From: Lentinus brumalis
Lineage: Eukaryota > Basidiomycota > Agaricomycetes > Polyporales > Polyporaceae
Length of the DNA stretch: 64,000 nucleotides
NCBI GenBank assembly: GCA_001792895.1
Contig: MARA01000021.1
Location: forward strand, 186,001-250,000
Direction: 5' to 3'
Shown here: positions 47,301 through 61,800 of the stretch, in pieces
Position numbering within the stretch: position 1 is the first letter of the stretch
Layout of the letters: the number at the start of each line of letters is the position of its first letter
Position numbers and translations under genes: made by a program
Notes under the pieces: generated by a model
Seen by the model: the letters and a program-made list of their open reading frames with translations, nothing else
Databases searched by the model: none
Told to the model about the DNA's origin: nothing

Positions 47301-49839
47301 CTCCTCCCGCTCCTCCAGTCCCTGGTCCTGCTCCAGCTCCGCAGCTGCGACGCTCTACCCGGGCCCCGAAGCCAGTCGAGCCCTTCGTGCTCTCGCGGTA
47401 CAACCGGCCGCGACGCAAGACTGCTGTCGCTGGAGGGGGGAACTGCCTGACCTCCACGAGGTTCCAGACATAGCCGAGGGCCAGGAGGACGAGGAGGAGG
47501 ACGATGACGATGAAGACGTCGAAGAGTTGCTCACTGGAGTGGGCGACTCGGACGAACACGCGCACAAGGCGGCCACCCCCAGCAGCGACGAACCCAAGAC
47601 CTACGCCGAAGCGATGGCCCGTCCGGACGCCGAGCAATGGAAGGCAGCGTGCGCTGAAGAGCTGTACGCGTTCGCCAAGGCCGAGCTGTTCGACGAGGTC
47701 GAACGACCGCGAAACCGCAAGGTTGTCGACTGCAAATGGGTATTCAAAATCAAACGAGGCCCCGACGGCGAAATCCTGCGCTACAAAGCCCGTCTAGTCG
47801 CGAAGGGATTCACACAAGTCGAAGGCATCGACTACTCCGAAACATTCGCCCCCGTCACGAAGTTTGCGAGCATCCGCGCGCTCCTGGCCATCGCCGCGAA
47901 GCACGACCTCGAGGTCCACCAGATGGACGTCACCTCGGCGTTCCTCAACGGTGATCTCGAGGAGGAGATCTACATGGAACCTCTGCCCGGCTTCCGCAAG
48001 GACAAGACGACCGTCTGGAAGCTATGGAAGTCACTCTATGGCTTGAAGCAGGCGAGTCGCGAATGGTACAAGAAGCTCCGCGAGCTCTTCGGCGACGTCG
48101 GATACACGCGCAACGAGGCCGACCACGGCGTATTCTTCAAGCGCATCGACGGCGAGCTTGTCATTGTGGCAGTCTACGTCGACGACATGCTTGTCTTCGC
48201 GAAGGACACGGCCACAGTCGAGCGCGTCAAGGCGGAACTCGGAGTACCCTACGAAGTCAAGGACCTCGGCGAGGCTCACTGGATCCTCGGCATGGAGGTC
48301 ACTCGCGACCGCGCACGTCGCACAATCACGCTCTCCCAGCGGAAGTACGTCGAGGACATCCTCGAGTCCATGGGAATGAGCGATTGCCGTCCCGTTTCGA
48401 CGCCGATGGCTCCCAATCAAAAGCTCCTCAAGCTCAGCACTCCTGAGGTTGACGTGCACGCGTACCAGAGCGGGCTCGGCTCACTCATGTACGTCATGCT
48501 CGGGACGCGCCCTGACCTTGGTTTTGCAGTGGGCGCACTCAGCAAGCACGCCTCCTGCCCAGGAGAGGAGCACTGGAACGCACTCAAGCGCGTTTACCGC
48601 TACCTTCGAGGGACGACGGACCGCGCTCTCGTCTTCGACGGCAGCACGTCTTGCCCGGAGGACGGCGCATTGGTCGGCTTCGTCGACGCTGACTGGGCCA
48701 GTGACGTGAACGATCGACGCTCCGTCTCGGGGTACGTCTTCACGCTCTCCGGTGCCGCGATCAGCTGGCAGTCGAAGAAGCAGACCTCGGTCGCGCAGTC
48801 CAGCACCGAAGCGGAGTACGTCGCTCTGGCATCCGCCGCGAAGGAGGCCCTCTGGCTCAGAACCTTCCTTTCGGCGATGTTCGGCACGACGTTCGACGCC
48901 CCTGGAGGCTCCGGCACTCTGCTCCTCGTGGACAACCAGTCGGCCATGGCATTGGCGAAGAACTCGACGTTCCATGAACGCACGAAGCACATCGCCATCC
49001 GCCACCACTTCATTCGGGACGAGATCGAGCAGAAGACCATCCGCGCCGAGTACATCCCGACTGGAGACCAGGTCGCGGACGCCCTGACGAAGGCGTTGGC
49101 CCGCGAGAAGCATGAGAGGTTCGCACTCGGTATGGGCCTGCATTAATGGACATTCTACTATACATCGGACTCGGACGTTCTTCGTTTCGTTGTCAACAGC
49201 GTAGTACTATGATCCGTTGAGTGGGCGTGTTGAAAGTGGACTAATAGTATTATAAGTACACCGTACATAGTAACTACTTACTTCTTACTTACTTCTTACT
49301 TACTTGTCTATTCCGAGTTTACTCTTACGTAATCCCCCTCGGACTTACCTTACGAGATTTTCTGTCTCTCTCCCTCAGCTGTTCACCACTACTGTACCAT
49401 TTCGAATTGTTCGACCAGTCACGCATAACAGGCCCCCAAATTGGTCGGAATTTGGGCGCCTGTCACGCGTCACCAGGAGGCCGGTCGAAACCACCTGCCG
49501 GGCGCTAAGAGATCCCGGGGGCGGCGCGCTGTCGCGCGCCCCAATTGTGGCTAATTTTGGTCGAAATTTCGTCCAATGTCACGGTCACCGGCCACTTGGT
49601 CGGATATGTTCGACGAAATCGGCCTGTCACGCGTCACAGGGCTGGTCGAACAATTCGAAATGGTACAGTACGTGCACAGACTGAGGTGAGAGGTTTCCTC
49701 TATTGTTCCAGACGACTTAGGCTAACGTACATACAGTTTATTCCTGCGTCGTCTAGGTAATATATTACAGCTGTTCACCACTACGTGCACAGACTGAGTT
49801 TATTCCTGCGTCGTCTAGACTGCTGCCCAAATTGCGACA
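44357..49839 (+). mobile_element. Ty1/copia retrotransposon, near-complete
   Basis: Bounded by 333-bp LTRs (TG...CA) that appear identical, apart from a nested element in the 3' LTR, and by a 5-bp TTCTT target duplication. Gag, protease, integrase, RT and RNase H are in copia order. A primer-binding site complementary to the anticodon arm of initiator tRNA-Met follows the 5' LTR. Two single-base frameshifts interrupt the coding region near 47150 and 47440. Confidence 0.95.
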
Positions 49840-52800
49840 TTCTTCTCCGGTCGTTCTTTTGTAGACGTAAGCAGTCAGAGTGAATGGATTAGCTGTATGC
49901 AAGGACGTGTGGTAAGGAGAGCGGAGGACGCGTCTGTGGCTCAGCGGGTCAACATTCCCTCGGCGCGACGCGACGACGCTTCCTGTATCTGGATTCCCTA
50001 CACCCCATCCCTCCACAATGTTGTATTAGCATGTCCGGGAGCATGTCGCGTTTTTCGACTCCCACTCTGGCAAAGGCTCCGTGAACCCTCTCACCGCTCA
50101 CTGGAAGGTTGCGATAGACACCAACGGACACTCAGCCAGTATGTAAGGTCTTGATATCTTGATACACGCCTGCGCTGCTCAGAACCGAGTATATCGACTC
50201 AGAAGTAAGCTAGTACAGGAGTTTGGTCAAGAATATGGACGTCCCAGGAATACTGGGACGCCCATCTACGGAGGCGCTAAGCCACAACTAGAACTATACA
50301 GTGATTCCCACGACTACTAAGTCGTGGTTAAGACGATAAGTACCGCCTTACACCCTCCCCCTCTGGACCGTCCCCTACGGTCCACAGCGACAATAATGGT
50401 TATTACACCACTATGTAGTGATTTGCGCCGTGAGTTTCACGTCACGACGCTCATTCGAATTGCCCAATATATGGGCTGTAGCGTTTGATTTACGAGCATG
50501 GGCTGCTATTCTGGGTATAGTGATGAGCGGAGCGGTAGACCGATTTACACCGAAGTTACGGTCGCGCTGACAGACAGTGACTCGACGCCCATGTCGACGT
50601 CTTCCAGACGTGACGACATGGAACCGCCGTTGTCCGCAGCATGGGTATTCCCGTCCTCGACACTAGGTAGTGCCGTCCCAGAAGCATCGACGTTGGGTGC
50701 CTCGTCTTCAGCGGTCGACAATGTCGGTTCATCCGCTGGCTGAGCTGCCGCAACGTACGCCGCCGCGCGTTCAGTAGCTTGTAGCCACTCATGCGCCCAC
50801 GCCCGTAAGGACGCTTGTATGTCCCACGGACGAATGCCGCAGAACGACATGTGCTGGCAGATGGATTCGGCCGTGGGGGGGTATTGACCCGAGTAGGGCT
50901 TGAGGGACAGTTCGTCCAGTGGTTCGAGCCCGAGACGGGCGACTTCTGCGGCGTACACCGCAGGATCTACGCACAATCCAGCGAGGCAATTAAAGATCAG
51001 CGTCCGGTTGTTTGCGCGCTGCTCCTCGTCGGGGCGCGCGATGAGCAACGTCATCATGAACCCTTCCAGTACACGTAGATCAGGTTTGCCGTCGGGCAGT
51101 CGGCGTATACCCTTCCGCACAGCATCGCGATGTGTAGCCAGGTATGCGAACCAGTGTTCTACAGGGTGCTGGTAGGTGGGTGGCGTGTTTCCCCGGTATG
51201 CTTTCCCATTCTGCCATATATCCTTTCGTTCATGTTTGTACCACATAGGGGTGGTCCAGTTCTCGAGTAACCAGTTCTCAGCAGCAGTCCTAGTGCGAGG
51301 CTCTTTCCTCTGTGCGTCCTCACGCCACTGCTTGTTCTTCCATACGGCCAGATGGCAGTGCTCGCACTCTGCCTGACGCACCACATTGCGCACTTCTTCG
51401 ATAGTCTGGGGTATGTCATCGAACCTGAACAATACTCGTTCTTGCTCGATAACTGCCTCTGACGGCTGCATTGGCCCGCGCGTATCGCGCTGGCGAAACT
51501 TCTGCTTTTGGTTGTATTGTCCCATCGCCCTCCCCCCTTGAACCGACCGCGCGGGAGGTGAGAACGAATGACGGGATGAATGCGTGGGGTGTTGCCCGAT
51601 GGGCCCAGAGCCCTGTCGATACGGCTTATCGCCACTATTTCCACGGTCATACCGTGCATTACGCTGCTCGCCAGGTTGGCATACTGAGCTAGCGCGTGAT
51701 TCTGGTCTCGACTGCGGTCGTGCGACTGCTGGTCCTCGTGAGGGTCCAGCGACCCACTGCCCCTGCGGAGCAGGCGGCTCGTACTGTGGCGCGTGGATGG
51801 AAGCGGCGGTCCCATCATACATATCCACATCGCGGATTTCAGGTGTGCGCGATAGTCCCCAGGACTCAGCCGGGACTCAAGCGCACGCTGGCGCAGATGA
51901 TTGTCATGGGTCGCTTCATCATGAACGGCCGCACTGCGGACTCGTTCGCGCTCTTCGCGCTGCTCACGCTGCAGTTGCGCAGCTTGCCTAGCATTCTCCT
52001 CATGGAGGAGTTGCACCTTAGTACGGAGCCGTTGCAGCTCCTCTTGGTCTGAGGACGCCTGATCCTGACCAACGCGCTCGCAGTCGCGCCATCCATGATC
52101 ATATCCGCGGTCATACGCAGATCGTCCGATCTCATCGCGTTCGTCATCACGAGCGCGGTTATATGCGCGGGACTCATTCGTTCGTACAGCGTCACAATGA
52201 TTCTCAAATTCGTTGCAAGTATTGCAACCCACCGGATGCCTTTTATTTCCATGGTCGCGAGTGTACGTCCATCCTTGCCGGCGCGTAGAGCGCTCGACTA
52301 CTTCGTCCGGGGATGCGGGTCGCTTCATTGGTGGGCTCTGATTGGCCTGGTACTCCTCGTCTGAGTCACCGAACGATGGCTGATGGCGCCGGGGTGTTGC
52401 AGGATCCGATATGGTGCGGCGGCGGTTGTGCGCAGCGCTCATCAGTCCAGGGAGAAGCAGCGGGAAGCAGTGGGAGTCGCCGAGTACAGTGATAGCGTAA
52501 TAGAGTTAGAGTTGCCGCTGAGAACCACTAGAGATCAGCGTGGCTCTCAGTTCGTCTTCGTGGACGGTAGGATAAAGTTCAGGGTGGCTTGCTAGTTCAT
52601 GCAGCCACGGAGTTGTTCCGAATCTTCCAGGTCGGTTTCCGGACCCGAGCTCCGCGGCCCGTGTGGGCCGGCTGACTCGTACGTTCCACGGAATCGGGAG
52701 GAGACGCGGTCACGTGGTCGTGTATAGCGCGTCCTCCAAGTGGCTGCACTCTCGGCCTCTCATCTTGCGGCACTTGCTTCCTCTGCCCGCTGCTCACCGC

Positions 52801-55800
52801 CTTCTGTTTTGCGGATGGAGACTTGTCAGCACTCTTTCTAGGCAACTCGCGCCATGTGGTTACGCCCTGCAGCTCGAAGTAGCGGTCGACGGCCTCAAGG
52901 TCCTTGACCGTCGACCACGGCTCCCAGGTTGTATCGCCGTCGTCCCACTGCACCAGGTAACGTACTGTATTCCCCGTCCACTCGTGCGCGACTATGTCGT
53001 CGACTAGGAACTCTTGCTCTGGGTCGACGCCAAAGTCATAGAACACTCCAGCTTCACGGCTAGGGAACAGCCGTTCATCATTAGGTTCGTGCCGTCGTAG
53101 TCGGGAGACGTGGAATGTAGGGAATATGCCCCTGGCTCGTAGGTCCGGCGGCAGCTCCAGAGTGTACGTAGATGCAGCTGGATTTGCACCCGTGATTCGG
53201 TATGGGCCGATGTACTTCGGCATGAGCTTCCGAGCCCGGCCCTTGGGTAATGACAGGTTAGCTGTAGACAAGTACGCAAGCTTTCCGATTGCGAAGTCGG
53301 GGTCTTCCCCTTGATTCTCTGCTCGTCGTGTGTGATTCGCATGATGAGTTTGACTGACACGACTTGATATTATAGCGTCATGTGCTTCGTGAAGGTACTG
53401 CATTGCGCGTTCAGCGAAGTCCCGAACTCCTGGCAATGCGGGCTCATGTGCAAGTCCACGGATCGTGGTGGGCAGATATCCATGATTGAGTTCGAAGGGT
53501 GAGTACCCAGTAGTCGCACTCTGACTTGAGTTGAGTGCAAACTCGACTAGAGGTAACTTGAGGGCCCAATCACGCTGTTCCGGGCTAACCATTGCCCTTA
53601 GGATTTGCGACGTTGTCCTGATGGTACGCTCCGACATCCCGTCCGTCTGCGGGTGAAATGCCGTCGACGTGAGTAGCTTGATACCCAGTAGTCGATGTAG
53701 CTCACGCCAAAATTTAGCAGTGAACTTAGGGTCGCGGTCCGACACTATGGACTCCGGCATTCCGTGAAGACGCACGATCTCTCGGACGAATAGCCAAGCT
53801 AGTTCCGACGCTCGAACTGTTGTTGTTGTAGGGATGAGGTGCGTCATGGCCGTCATCCGACAGACTATCACCCATAAGTAGTCATGCCCGTCGCATTCCG
53901 GGAATGGGCCGACGAAATCCATGGATATTGACTGCCACGGCCTTGTAGGTACCGGGAGGTTATGAAGCAGCCCCTGCGGCTTCTGGGTAGGTGTCTTTGT
54001 GGTCTGGCATGTCCCGCATGATGCGCAGAATCGCTCGACTTCCTTAGCTAATTGCGGCCACCAGAACCACCGGCGTATGTATTCCGTAGTTCGTTGCGTT
54101 CCCAGGTGTCCGAGTACCGTATGGGCATGGTCGATCACTACTTGAGTAAGTCTCTTCCGGCCATGCTTCGCATTTGGCACCACTCTTACCCAGTGTTGCC
54201 TATTATTCAGGTGCTCAACGACACCTTCACGAATTCGGAATCGCTCGTGGTGCGTCGGATTGGCTATCACCTTACGACACAGTGCGTCTCCCTCATAGCC
54301 TTGCTTTAGTACTGTTATCAGGTCAAAGTCCCCGAGTATCGTTTCCCTCAGGTCGGGTGCGATTACTCGCGACTCCCCAACCATGGGATCCTCTTCATGA
54401 TCGTGAGTTGGTTCCGCCACCTTCGAAGCATCTCCATTCTTATTCATCTCGAGTGCTTCGGCGCGTCGTGGCTCTACAACGTCCATTACCCGGTGGGCGC
54501 GCAGCTCTGCTATCCGAGGTTGGCTGAGTGTTTCGCCCTCCGGATCCAGACGAACGTCTGCCGATACGAGGTCGTATGGTGGGTGCGGTGAGTTCGCCTC
54601 TTCACTAGCATAGTACCGAGATAATGAGTCGGCGACCTTGTTCGTTTCGCCTTTCACGTAGATCACCTCGTAGTCGAATCTACTGAGGTATTCCATCCAT
54701 CTCTCGAGGCGTTGCGGTAACTTGCGCTTGTCCCGCAGGAAGGTGAGTGCCTTGTGGTCCGTCACAATTTTGAACCGGCGGCCTATCAGTTTGTCTTCCC
54801 ACTTGAGCAGTGCTTCGAGTACTCCAAGTGCCTCCATTTCGAACGTAAAATATGAGTGCTGAGCACTCGTAAATTTCTTCGACATGAATCCGGCCGGTCG
54901 ACAGTTATGCCAGTCAGGCCCCTGTCCATAGACTGCCCCGACACCCGACGTTGAAGCGTCCGTTATGACCCAGATAGGGTCAGGATTTGATGGGTCAATC
55001 GGGCGTAGTATTGGTGTCTTGCAAGCTAGCAACTTGATGTGCTCGAGACACTTCTGGTGCAGTGGCCTCCATACAAACTGCTGCCCATTTCTCATCATAG
55101 AAGATAACGGTCCGGTATACGCGGACACGTCGGGCATGAAGTGAGCCAGGTATTGTACTAGCCCGAGGAACTGCTGTACCTCATTATAGTTCTTCGGGGT
55201 AGGCCAATTCCGGACTCTTGACATTTTGTCCGAGTCGGCATGTAATCCCCTATCGTCGACGAGGTGTCCAAGACAGTCCATCTTCTTGGAATACAGGTCG
55301 AACTTCTTTCGACTCAAGTAGAGCCCATGTTCTCGGAGCCGGTCTAAGCACCACCGTATATCCTTCTCGTGCTGTTCTATTGTCATCGAAAAGATGAAGA
55401 TATCGTCTAGATAGACGTGGACACTGATGCCAATTTTCTCCCTAAAGATGTGCACCATCAATCTTTGAAACGTAGAGGGTGCGTTGCAGTCCCCTGCTGA
55501 GTAACATTACTGAGAAATGTCCCATATACCGTCGCAAATGCGGTTTTCCAGACGTCTTCGTCCACTATACGGGTCTGCTCGTATGCATCCGACATGTCCA
55601 ATTTGGATCGGTAAGCTGCCCGTGCAACGTCGTGTCGAATCTGGTCCTGATCCGGGAACGGTGTAACGTCCTTGATAGTATTATCGTTCCTCAGTCGGAG
55701 GTCTACCACGGTGCGTAGCCCCCCGTCCTTCTTATATATACACATAAGAGGCGCAGCTTGGTCCACCTGCGCCGGCACCCACCATCCGGCAGCCGTGTAC

Positions 55801-58800
55801 CGCTCGATCTTTTCGAGTAATTTCCCTTTGAGTGCCTCCGGACACTTGGGCAGACGGTACGTATATCGTTTCTTGTCATCTATCAGTGGAATTCTGTGAT
55901 TTACTGCCCGCAGCGGTGGTAGCCTAGGCGGCACTGGCTGAAGTAAGTCATCGTACTCTGCCAGCAGAGTAGCTTGTATTGCCCCAATTTGTGTCTGATC
56001 ATCTTTCCCAGTAGTCGCCCTCCGTGCAGTAACCCTTAGGTTGACGGCGACCTGGGGTCCTTGCGACTTGTCAAGTCATTCCGACGATATAGCCCGAGCT
56101 GTGGGCACCACTGTTGAGTGCGGCGCCGTTGGCCGAGATGCCGAGGCTGGCGTCGCCTATTCGCTCCTGCGTCTTCTTCCGCAGGAGACAACGCCGGATA
56201 GCGCGTCCCTTGTACAACAATGGAGTTAGTCTTGAAGTCCATCTGGACCCCAAGACGCCTCATGAACGGTGTCCCGAGCACTAGGTCATACCGGTCAAGG
56301 TTTACTATGTCCAGGTACGTGTCACTAGTTATTTCCCCAAACGTAATCAGAACCTGAGCTCCATAGTTTATCCTAGATCGACTGCCGACGCAGCCCAACT
56401 GCAGTATCGCAGGGTTCTCAAGTTCGAACGCTCGCACTCCTGCTACTCGAGCAAATTCGGGGCTCATAGAGTCCCCCGTACTTCCGGAATCGAGTAGCAC
56501 CAATGCGTCGAGCCCGTTCACCTTCATGAAGAACGTCAGGCACGTCTCTTCAAGTTTCGGTAGTAGCGGACGCCTCCCGGTGCGAGCCCGCGTAGTCATG
56601 GAGGTCGGTGCTCCTGTGGCTGCGGCTGAACTACTGGATGCCCCCGCAGCCATTGCGCGCATGGCTGGTCCTCGGCCCGGGTACGCTGGAGGGCTAGTCC
56701 TTTCATGCAGAGCGGCGTCCAGTGCAGCGTTGGCCGACGACATTGATGGGTCGTCCATGTAGTCTCCCTCGAAGACGTCGTCCGGTAACTCGGCCGACAA
56801 TGGGTGAGCTATCATTTCCTCCCTGACGCGTATATGCTGACGCGTCTCATCCAGGTTCTGCGCCCGTTGAGCGATGAGCTGGTAGAGCGACGCAATAGTC
56901 TCCCGCTCTCGTTGTATGCTACGGGCAAGTTCCCGTCTGGTCCAGGCAAGCTGTGACCTCACACTCAGTGCACTGTGGCGCTCGCGATCGAGCTCGTTCA
57001 CCAAGTGCTGGTTCACTCCCACCATCCGGAAGTAGAACCTTCGAAACGATGCAGTGGCCGACTCGCTCTCCCGATCTTGCTGAAACGATTGCCATGCTTC
57101 AAACGCGTCTTCCGCTATAGGCAGCTCGACAATCGGTCGGTCAGGTATTGTTCTCGCTCTTGTCTCTCGAGCGAGTCCTGCCGCTGATGTCTCCGCCACG
57201 GGGATGTCTTCCAGGTTAGGTATGTCTTCATACTCGACTTCCGCATCGTCCTCGTACTCATGCAGGACGATTCCGGTGGCATTGTCCCGGTAAATACGAG
57301 GATTTACGTTTCCTTCACCTCTGTTTGTCCGTTCACTAACCTCCAGTTCAGCGAAATCTTGCGCTATTTCGCTCCAGGCGTCATCAGTGCCGGACGGTTC
57401 TTCAGCCGCGGACTCGCCCGCACTGGTACGGTGAGTACGTCTCATCATCCCATACCACACAACCGTTTCCTCTGGCTCGGAGTAGTCATCGACCGGGAGC
57501 TCCTCAGAGGAGTCGTACTGCGATCCTCCGCCATACGCGGCATACTCGTACTCGAGGTCTTCCTCGATCAAGATCTCCTCTGATGTCTCCGGCGGCGAGT
57601 CCCCAGCCGCACTGTCTATTGGCGTCCCCACTCCATCTCTCAGCTCTTCGTCTTCCTCGACCAGTATCCCTCGTTCGCGGGAGTTGTGGTCAGTGCCGTC
57701 CGCTTGCGTCCCCGGGCTCGCTACAGTATCGACTATCCTAGCTGCCCGTAACTTGGGGCCACCAGCCTTTGGACAATTGGGTGCAATGTGGCCCGGCTCC
57801 TGGCAGTTATAGCACACGACCGGTCGACTCGATTGAGGTCTTGACGGTAAGTATACCCGTCTGTCTGAGTTCTGTGGCGTTGATGGTTGCCCGGCTGCAG
57901 CGGCGCCTTGCGTTCCGCCAGACAGCTGTCCCGCATTGTGCGGTTTAGTGATTGTCCCGCTCGGTGGGGTATCTCTATTCCCATCACGGCGGGCGATGCG
58001 GTTGCGCGAGAATCCGTGCCCAAGGCCTGACTTGTTAGTGCTGTGGGGTTAGCCCGTGGCGGCACACTTCCCTGTGCATGGGCTACGCGCGACTGACTTG
58101 CAATTCCCCGCACGTCGGGCTCACGGCTCGCTTGCTTCCTCCGGTGAGCGGCTCTGTACTCCTCGACCACACGATTGTTGATCTCTTGCTCCAGAGCGAC
58201 TCTCTTCAACACCGCAGACGGTGTCTTCTCGCTAGAGATGTTCTTATTCTGGAACATGGGTACCACGATCTCCTCGGGAGCGCGTCTACAAACTTGCAGT
58301 TGAAGGTGTATTCATCAGGTGCGACTGGCATCCTTATGCTATGCTTCTTCATGTACTCCCATAGCCCGTTGACGCCAGATGCCTTTTTGTATTGTGCTGA
58401 ATGGAACTTGTCCGCTGCAGTACGCGCAGTGGACTTATGTATGAATCGTTTATACATTGCACATATTGCATCTTCAAACGCCCATACGCGGCCGCTCTCG
58501 ATGTTATCGACAGTATCGTCATACCAGTCGCGAGCCGCGTCTGATAGGAATTGTCCCAGTAAGCTGACCCGCGTGCCGTCGAGGTCTGGGCCTATTATCC
58601 TGGTGAGCTCCATCCATCGGAGCAACAGCTTGAGCCAGGACATGAATAGTTCTGAGTCATCCTTCCCGTCGTACTTCTCAGGCGACGGGACGCTCTTGAG
58701 GTTCTTGAGTGCAGGGCTATCCGCACCTAACTCATGGCCGACACGATCTCTGATGGCGCGGCGAATAATCCGCAATTGTGCGTCCACAAACTCTGCGTTA

Positions 58801-61800
58801 GGGTCAGTCCATCCGTTCCCTATCAGTGGGTATTCGTCCTCTCTAAGGTACGTCGGACTGCGAGTGAATCCTCGTCTTGGTCCAGCAGACCGGGAGCGAT
58901 CACGCCGAGGAGCTCCTCCTCGAGGTGGGCCTCCTCCTCCTCCATGGCTACTACTTCCGCCACCTGACGGCGGTTGCGCCGGAGGTCCTCCTCCGCCGTA
59001 CCCTTGCCCTCGGCCGCTACGGCGGGACGCATTATCGTCTTCGCGGTCACTATCACGACGTCGCTGGTCTGAGTTCCGACGGTTGCGATTGAGGTCATCT
59101 CGACCGTCATTGTGTCTGTCGTCATTATCACTACTGCTACTACTGTTGTCCGGATCTCCGCCTTCGGGAGCGGGGGCAGCTCCCTCGAACTGGAACCCGA
59201 CTCCACGGCCTAGTGCGTTCTCTTGCGCGACACGTTCCTGCCACCACCGGGTCGCGTTGCGATTCCGTTCGCGCACGCCATCCTCGTAATGCTCTCTCGC
59301 CATGAGGCGATTCTGCGCGTTCTCCCTTAGACGGTAGTCCGATGACGTCTCGTCCATGTCGCGCGGCCGGAACAGCTGGTTGCGGCTACGTTCGATAAGA
59401 TCGTCCGGGTCGGCATACGACACTGCGTCCGAGCTCTTCGAGGACTTCTTGAGTCGCTGTTGTTCTTCACTACTCATATATTTGTTGCGTATGCGCTGCA
59501 CCGCGTCGGTGAGCCGACGCTGCTCGCGTCGCGTCGTATCACGTAGGCTGATGAATCTATTGGACAGCTGTTCTTGTAGATTGACGCAGTCGATCAGCTG
59601 GTTTTGAACGGTCTCGTACCGCTCGTGTGCATTGTCGACGAGAGTGGCTAACTCATCGATCAAGTTCACGCCCTCTTCGGGCTCGTGTGTGGTTCTCTCA
59701 CTCTCCGCACGTTGCGGGTCTTCCTTGTCTCGCGACGCGCGAGAGGATTGATTTGCGGCACTGTTACGTGCCGCTGCCTCTTCTTCTGGTAGAGTCGTAA
59801 GGGGTGAGGAGCCCCGGAGTTCCTCGTGTTGGTCGTCTGCTAACGATTCGCGACTAGCATTCTGGCCTGCTCCTCTCGTAGAGCTATTGGCTCTCGTCGT
59901 AGGTGGCCTTCCACGTCCACGACCTGCTGCTGGCATAGCGATGTTACTCACTGGGTCTCCTCTCTGTTACTCCTGTTCGCTCTTTTCGGAGTGTTTATGC
60001 TCCTGTGGGTGAGCAAAAATGTGTAAGGTCTTGATATCTTGATACACGCCTGCGCTGCTCAGAACCGAGTATATCGACTCAGAAGTAAGCTAGTACAGGA
60101 GTTTGGTCAAGAATATGGACGTCCCAGGAATACTGGGACGCCCATCTACGGAGGCGCTAAGCCACAACTAGAACTATACAGTGATTCCCACGACTACTAA
60201 GTCGTGGTTAAGACGATAAGTACCGCCTTACACAGTACATGACTGTCGTGTGAATGGGCGCTGTGCTCGGGGCATGCTGAAAGTCAAACGAAATACATGA
60301 TTCATGATTCACGCGAGAAAGGAATGGCGAGAGGACTGCGACGGTGATTGGAAGAGAACCTTCGACAGACGGGGTAGATGTTGATGGAGTGCAGACACGG
60401 AAGACCCATCAGCCATGGTGGTCCTACAATGCAATGAGTATCATAGGGACGACGACGAAGACGACACCACGTACCCAATCTAGCACCTTCCAATCATACC
60501 ACCACAGCGGCCGAGACTTGACACCGGTCTCCCTTATCGACTGGTGGATAGCCTCCACCGTATCGTCCAGCCCATGATGAACTTCAATCCACTTCCTCCG
60601 CTCGTTCGCCTCAATGTGATCGTACATGGCCACCACGGCAACGTACTTCTCGCTGAGCGGACGGACGACTTGCAGTAGAACGCCCGTCTCGTTCTCCAGA
60701 TCCTGTTTCACGGCGATGGCGGCAACGCCTTGCAGATATCCGAGGAGCTCTTCGTCCTTGGCGTCGGACTCGGACAGATCGGCGTAGTTCACGCTGCTCT
60801 TGCCGAGCTTCGCGCTGAGACACTCCATGAGCGGCATTTCCAGCTGATAGTATTCCGCATATTTGATGAGGTCCGCCTGCGTGAACGCCCAGCCGTAGTA
60901 CATCGGAAGCTCGCCCTTGTGCTGCGGGCCGACGTCCTCTGGATCCAAAGCATCCCGCGGCTGATGGGTCTCCAGGAGGTAGTGCCATCTCTGCAATATA
61001 ACATAAGTCCTGTATCTCGCCGCTCCACAGAGATGTGAGGGATGGACGTACTGACTGAGGAGCCATTGTAGGACGGACGCGAGAGGGTATCAAGCGGCGT
61101 TCCGATGGGAGGCACAGGTAAAATGTTGGTGTTGCACCGAGACGACTGTGCGGTGGAGTCACTAGAAAAGCGAATACGCGTGTGCGGGGACGAAAGAGAC
61201 GAGCAAGGCGCTGACGAGCAGATGGCCTGCAGGGGAATCAAAGATGGTTGAAGTTGAAGTTCACCTACTGTACCATTTCGATCAATCCGGCCCCGCATGT
61301 GACCTGTGACCGAGCACTTACATTTGGTCAATTCGGCGTCCTCCCTGTGGAGGTGTGACTGAGTGGTAAGTTCGGCCAACTTTCCATGTTCATTGTTATG
61401 ATCTGGCCAGTGGTTCGAGCCTCGCGATGGACATTTTTTTTACCTCAGCACCTGATTGAAATTTACAGTTTTGCCCTACTCCTAATGTGCTCGACGCTCA
61501 CAAGCCTGTCTGTCGCCCTCCCATCTCTCCCCCCTGAATGTCGTTCTCAGCACTTGACAATGCACTGCGCATCCCTCTGCCTGTTAAAGAGGCCATACTC
61601 CCCTCGCCGTTGCTCTCTGTTCTGGGGTTACTGAGCTTCTCTCTGCCTGTCATCACCGTCGCCATACACGAAGCCGTACAAGTCGAGAACTTCATCGGTA
61701 CCGAAGCACCCACAGTCACAGACCCAAAGCTCATCCGTCGTATCCCTGTTCCCCCACCCACAACAGTCAACAACCTCCTCTGGACCTTGAGAACCACTCC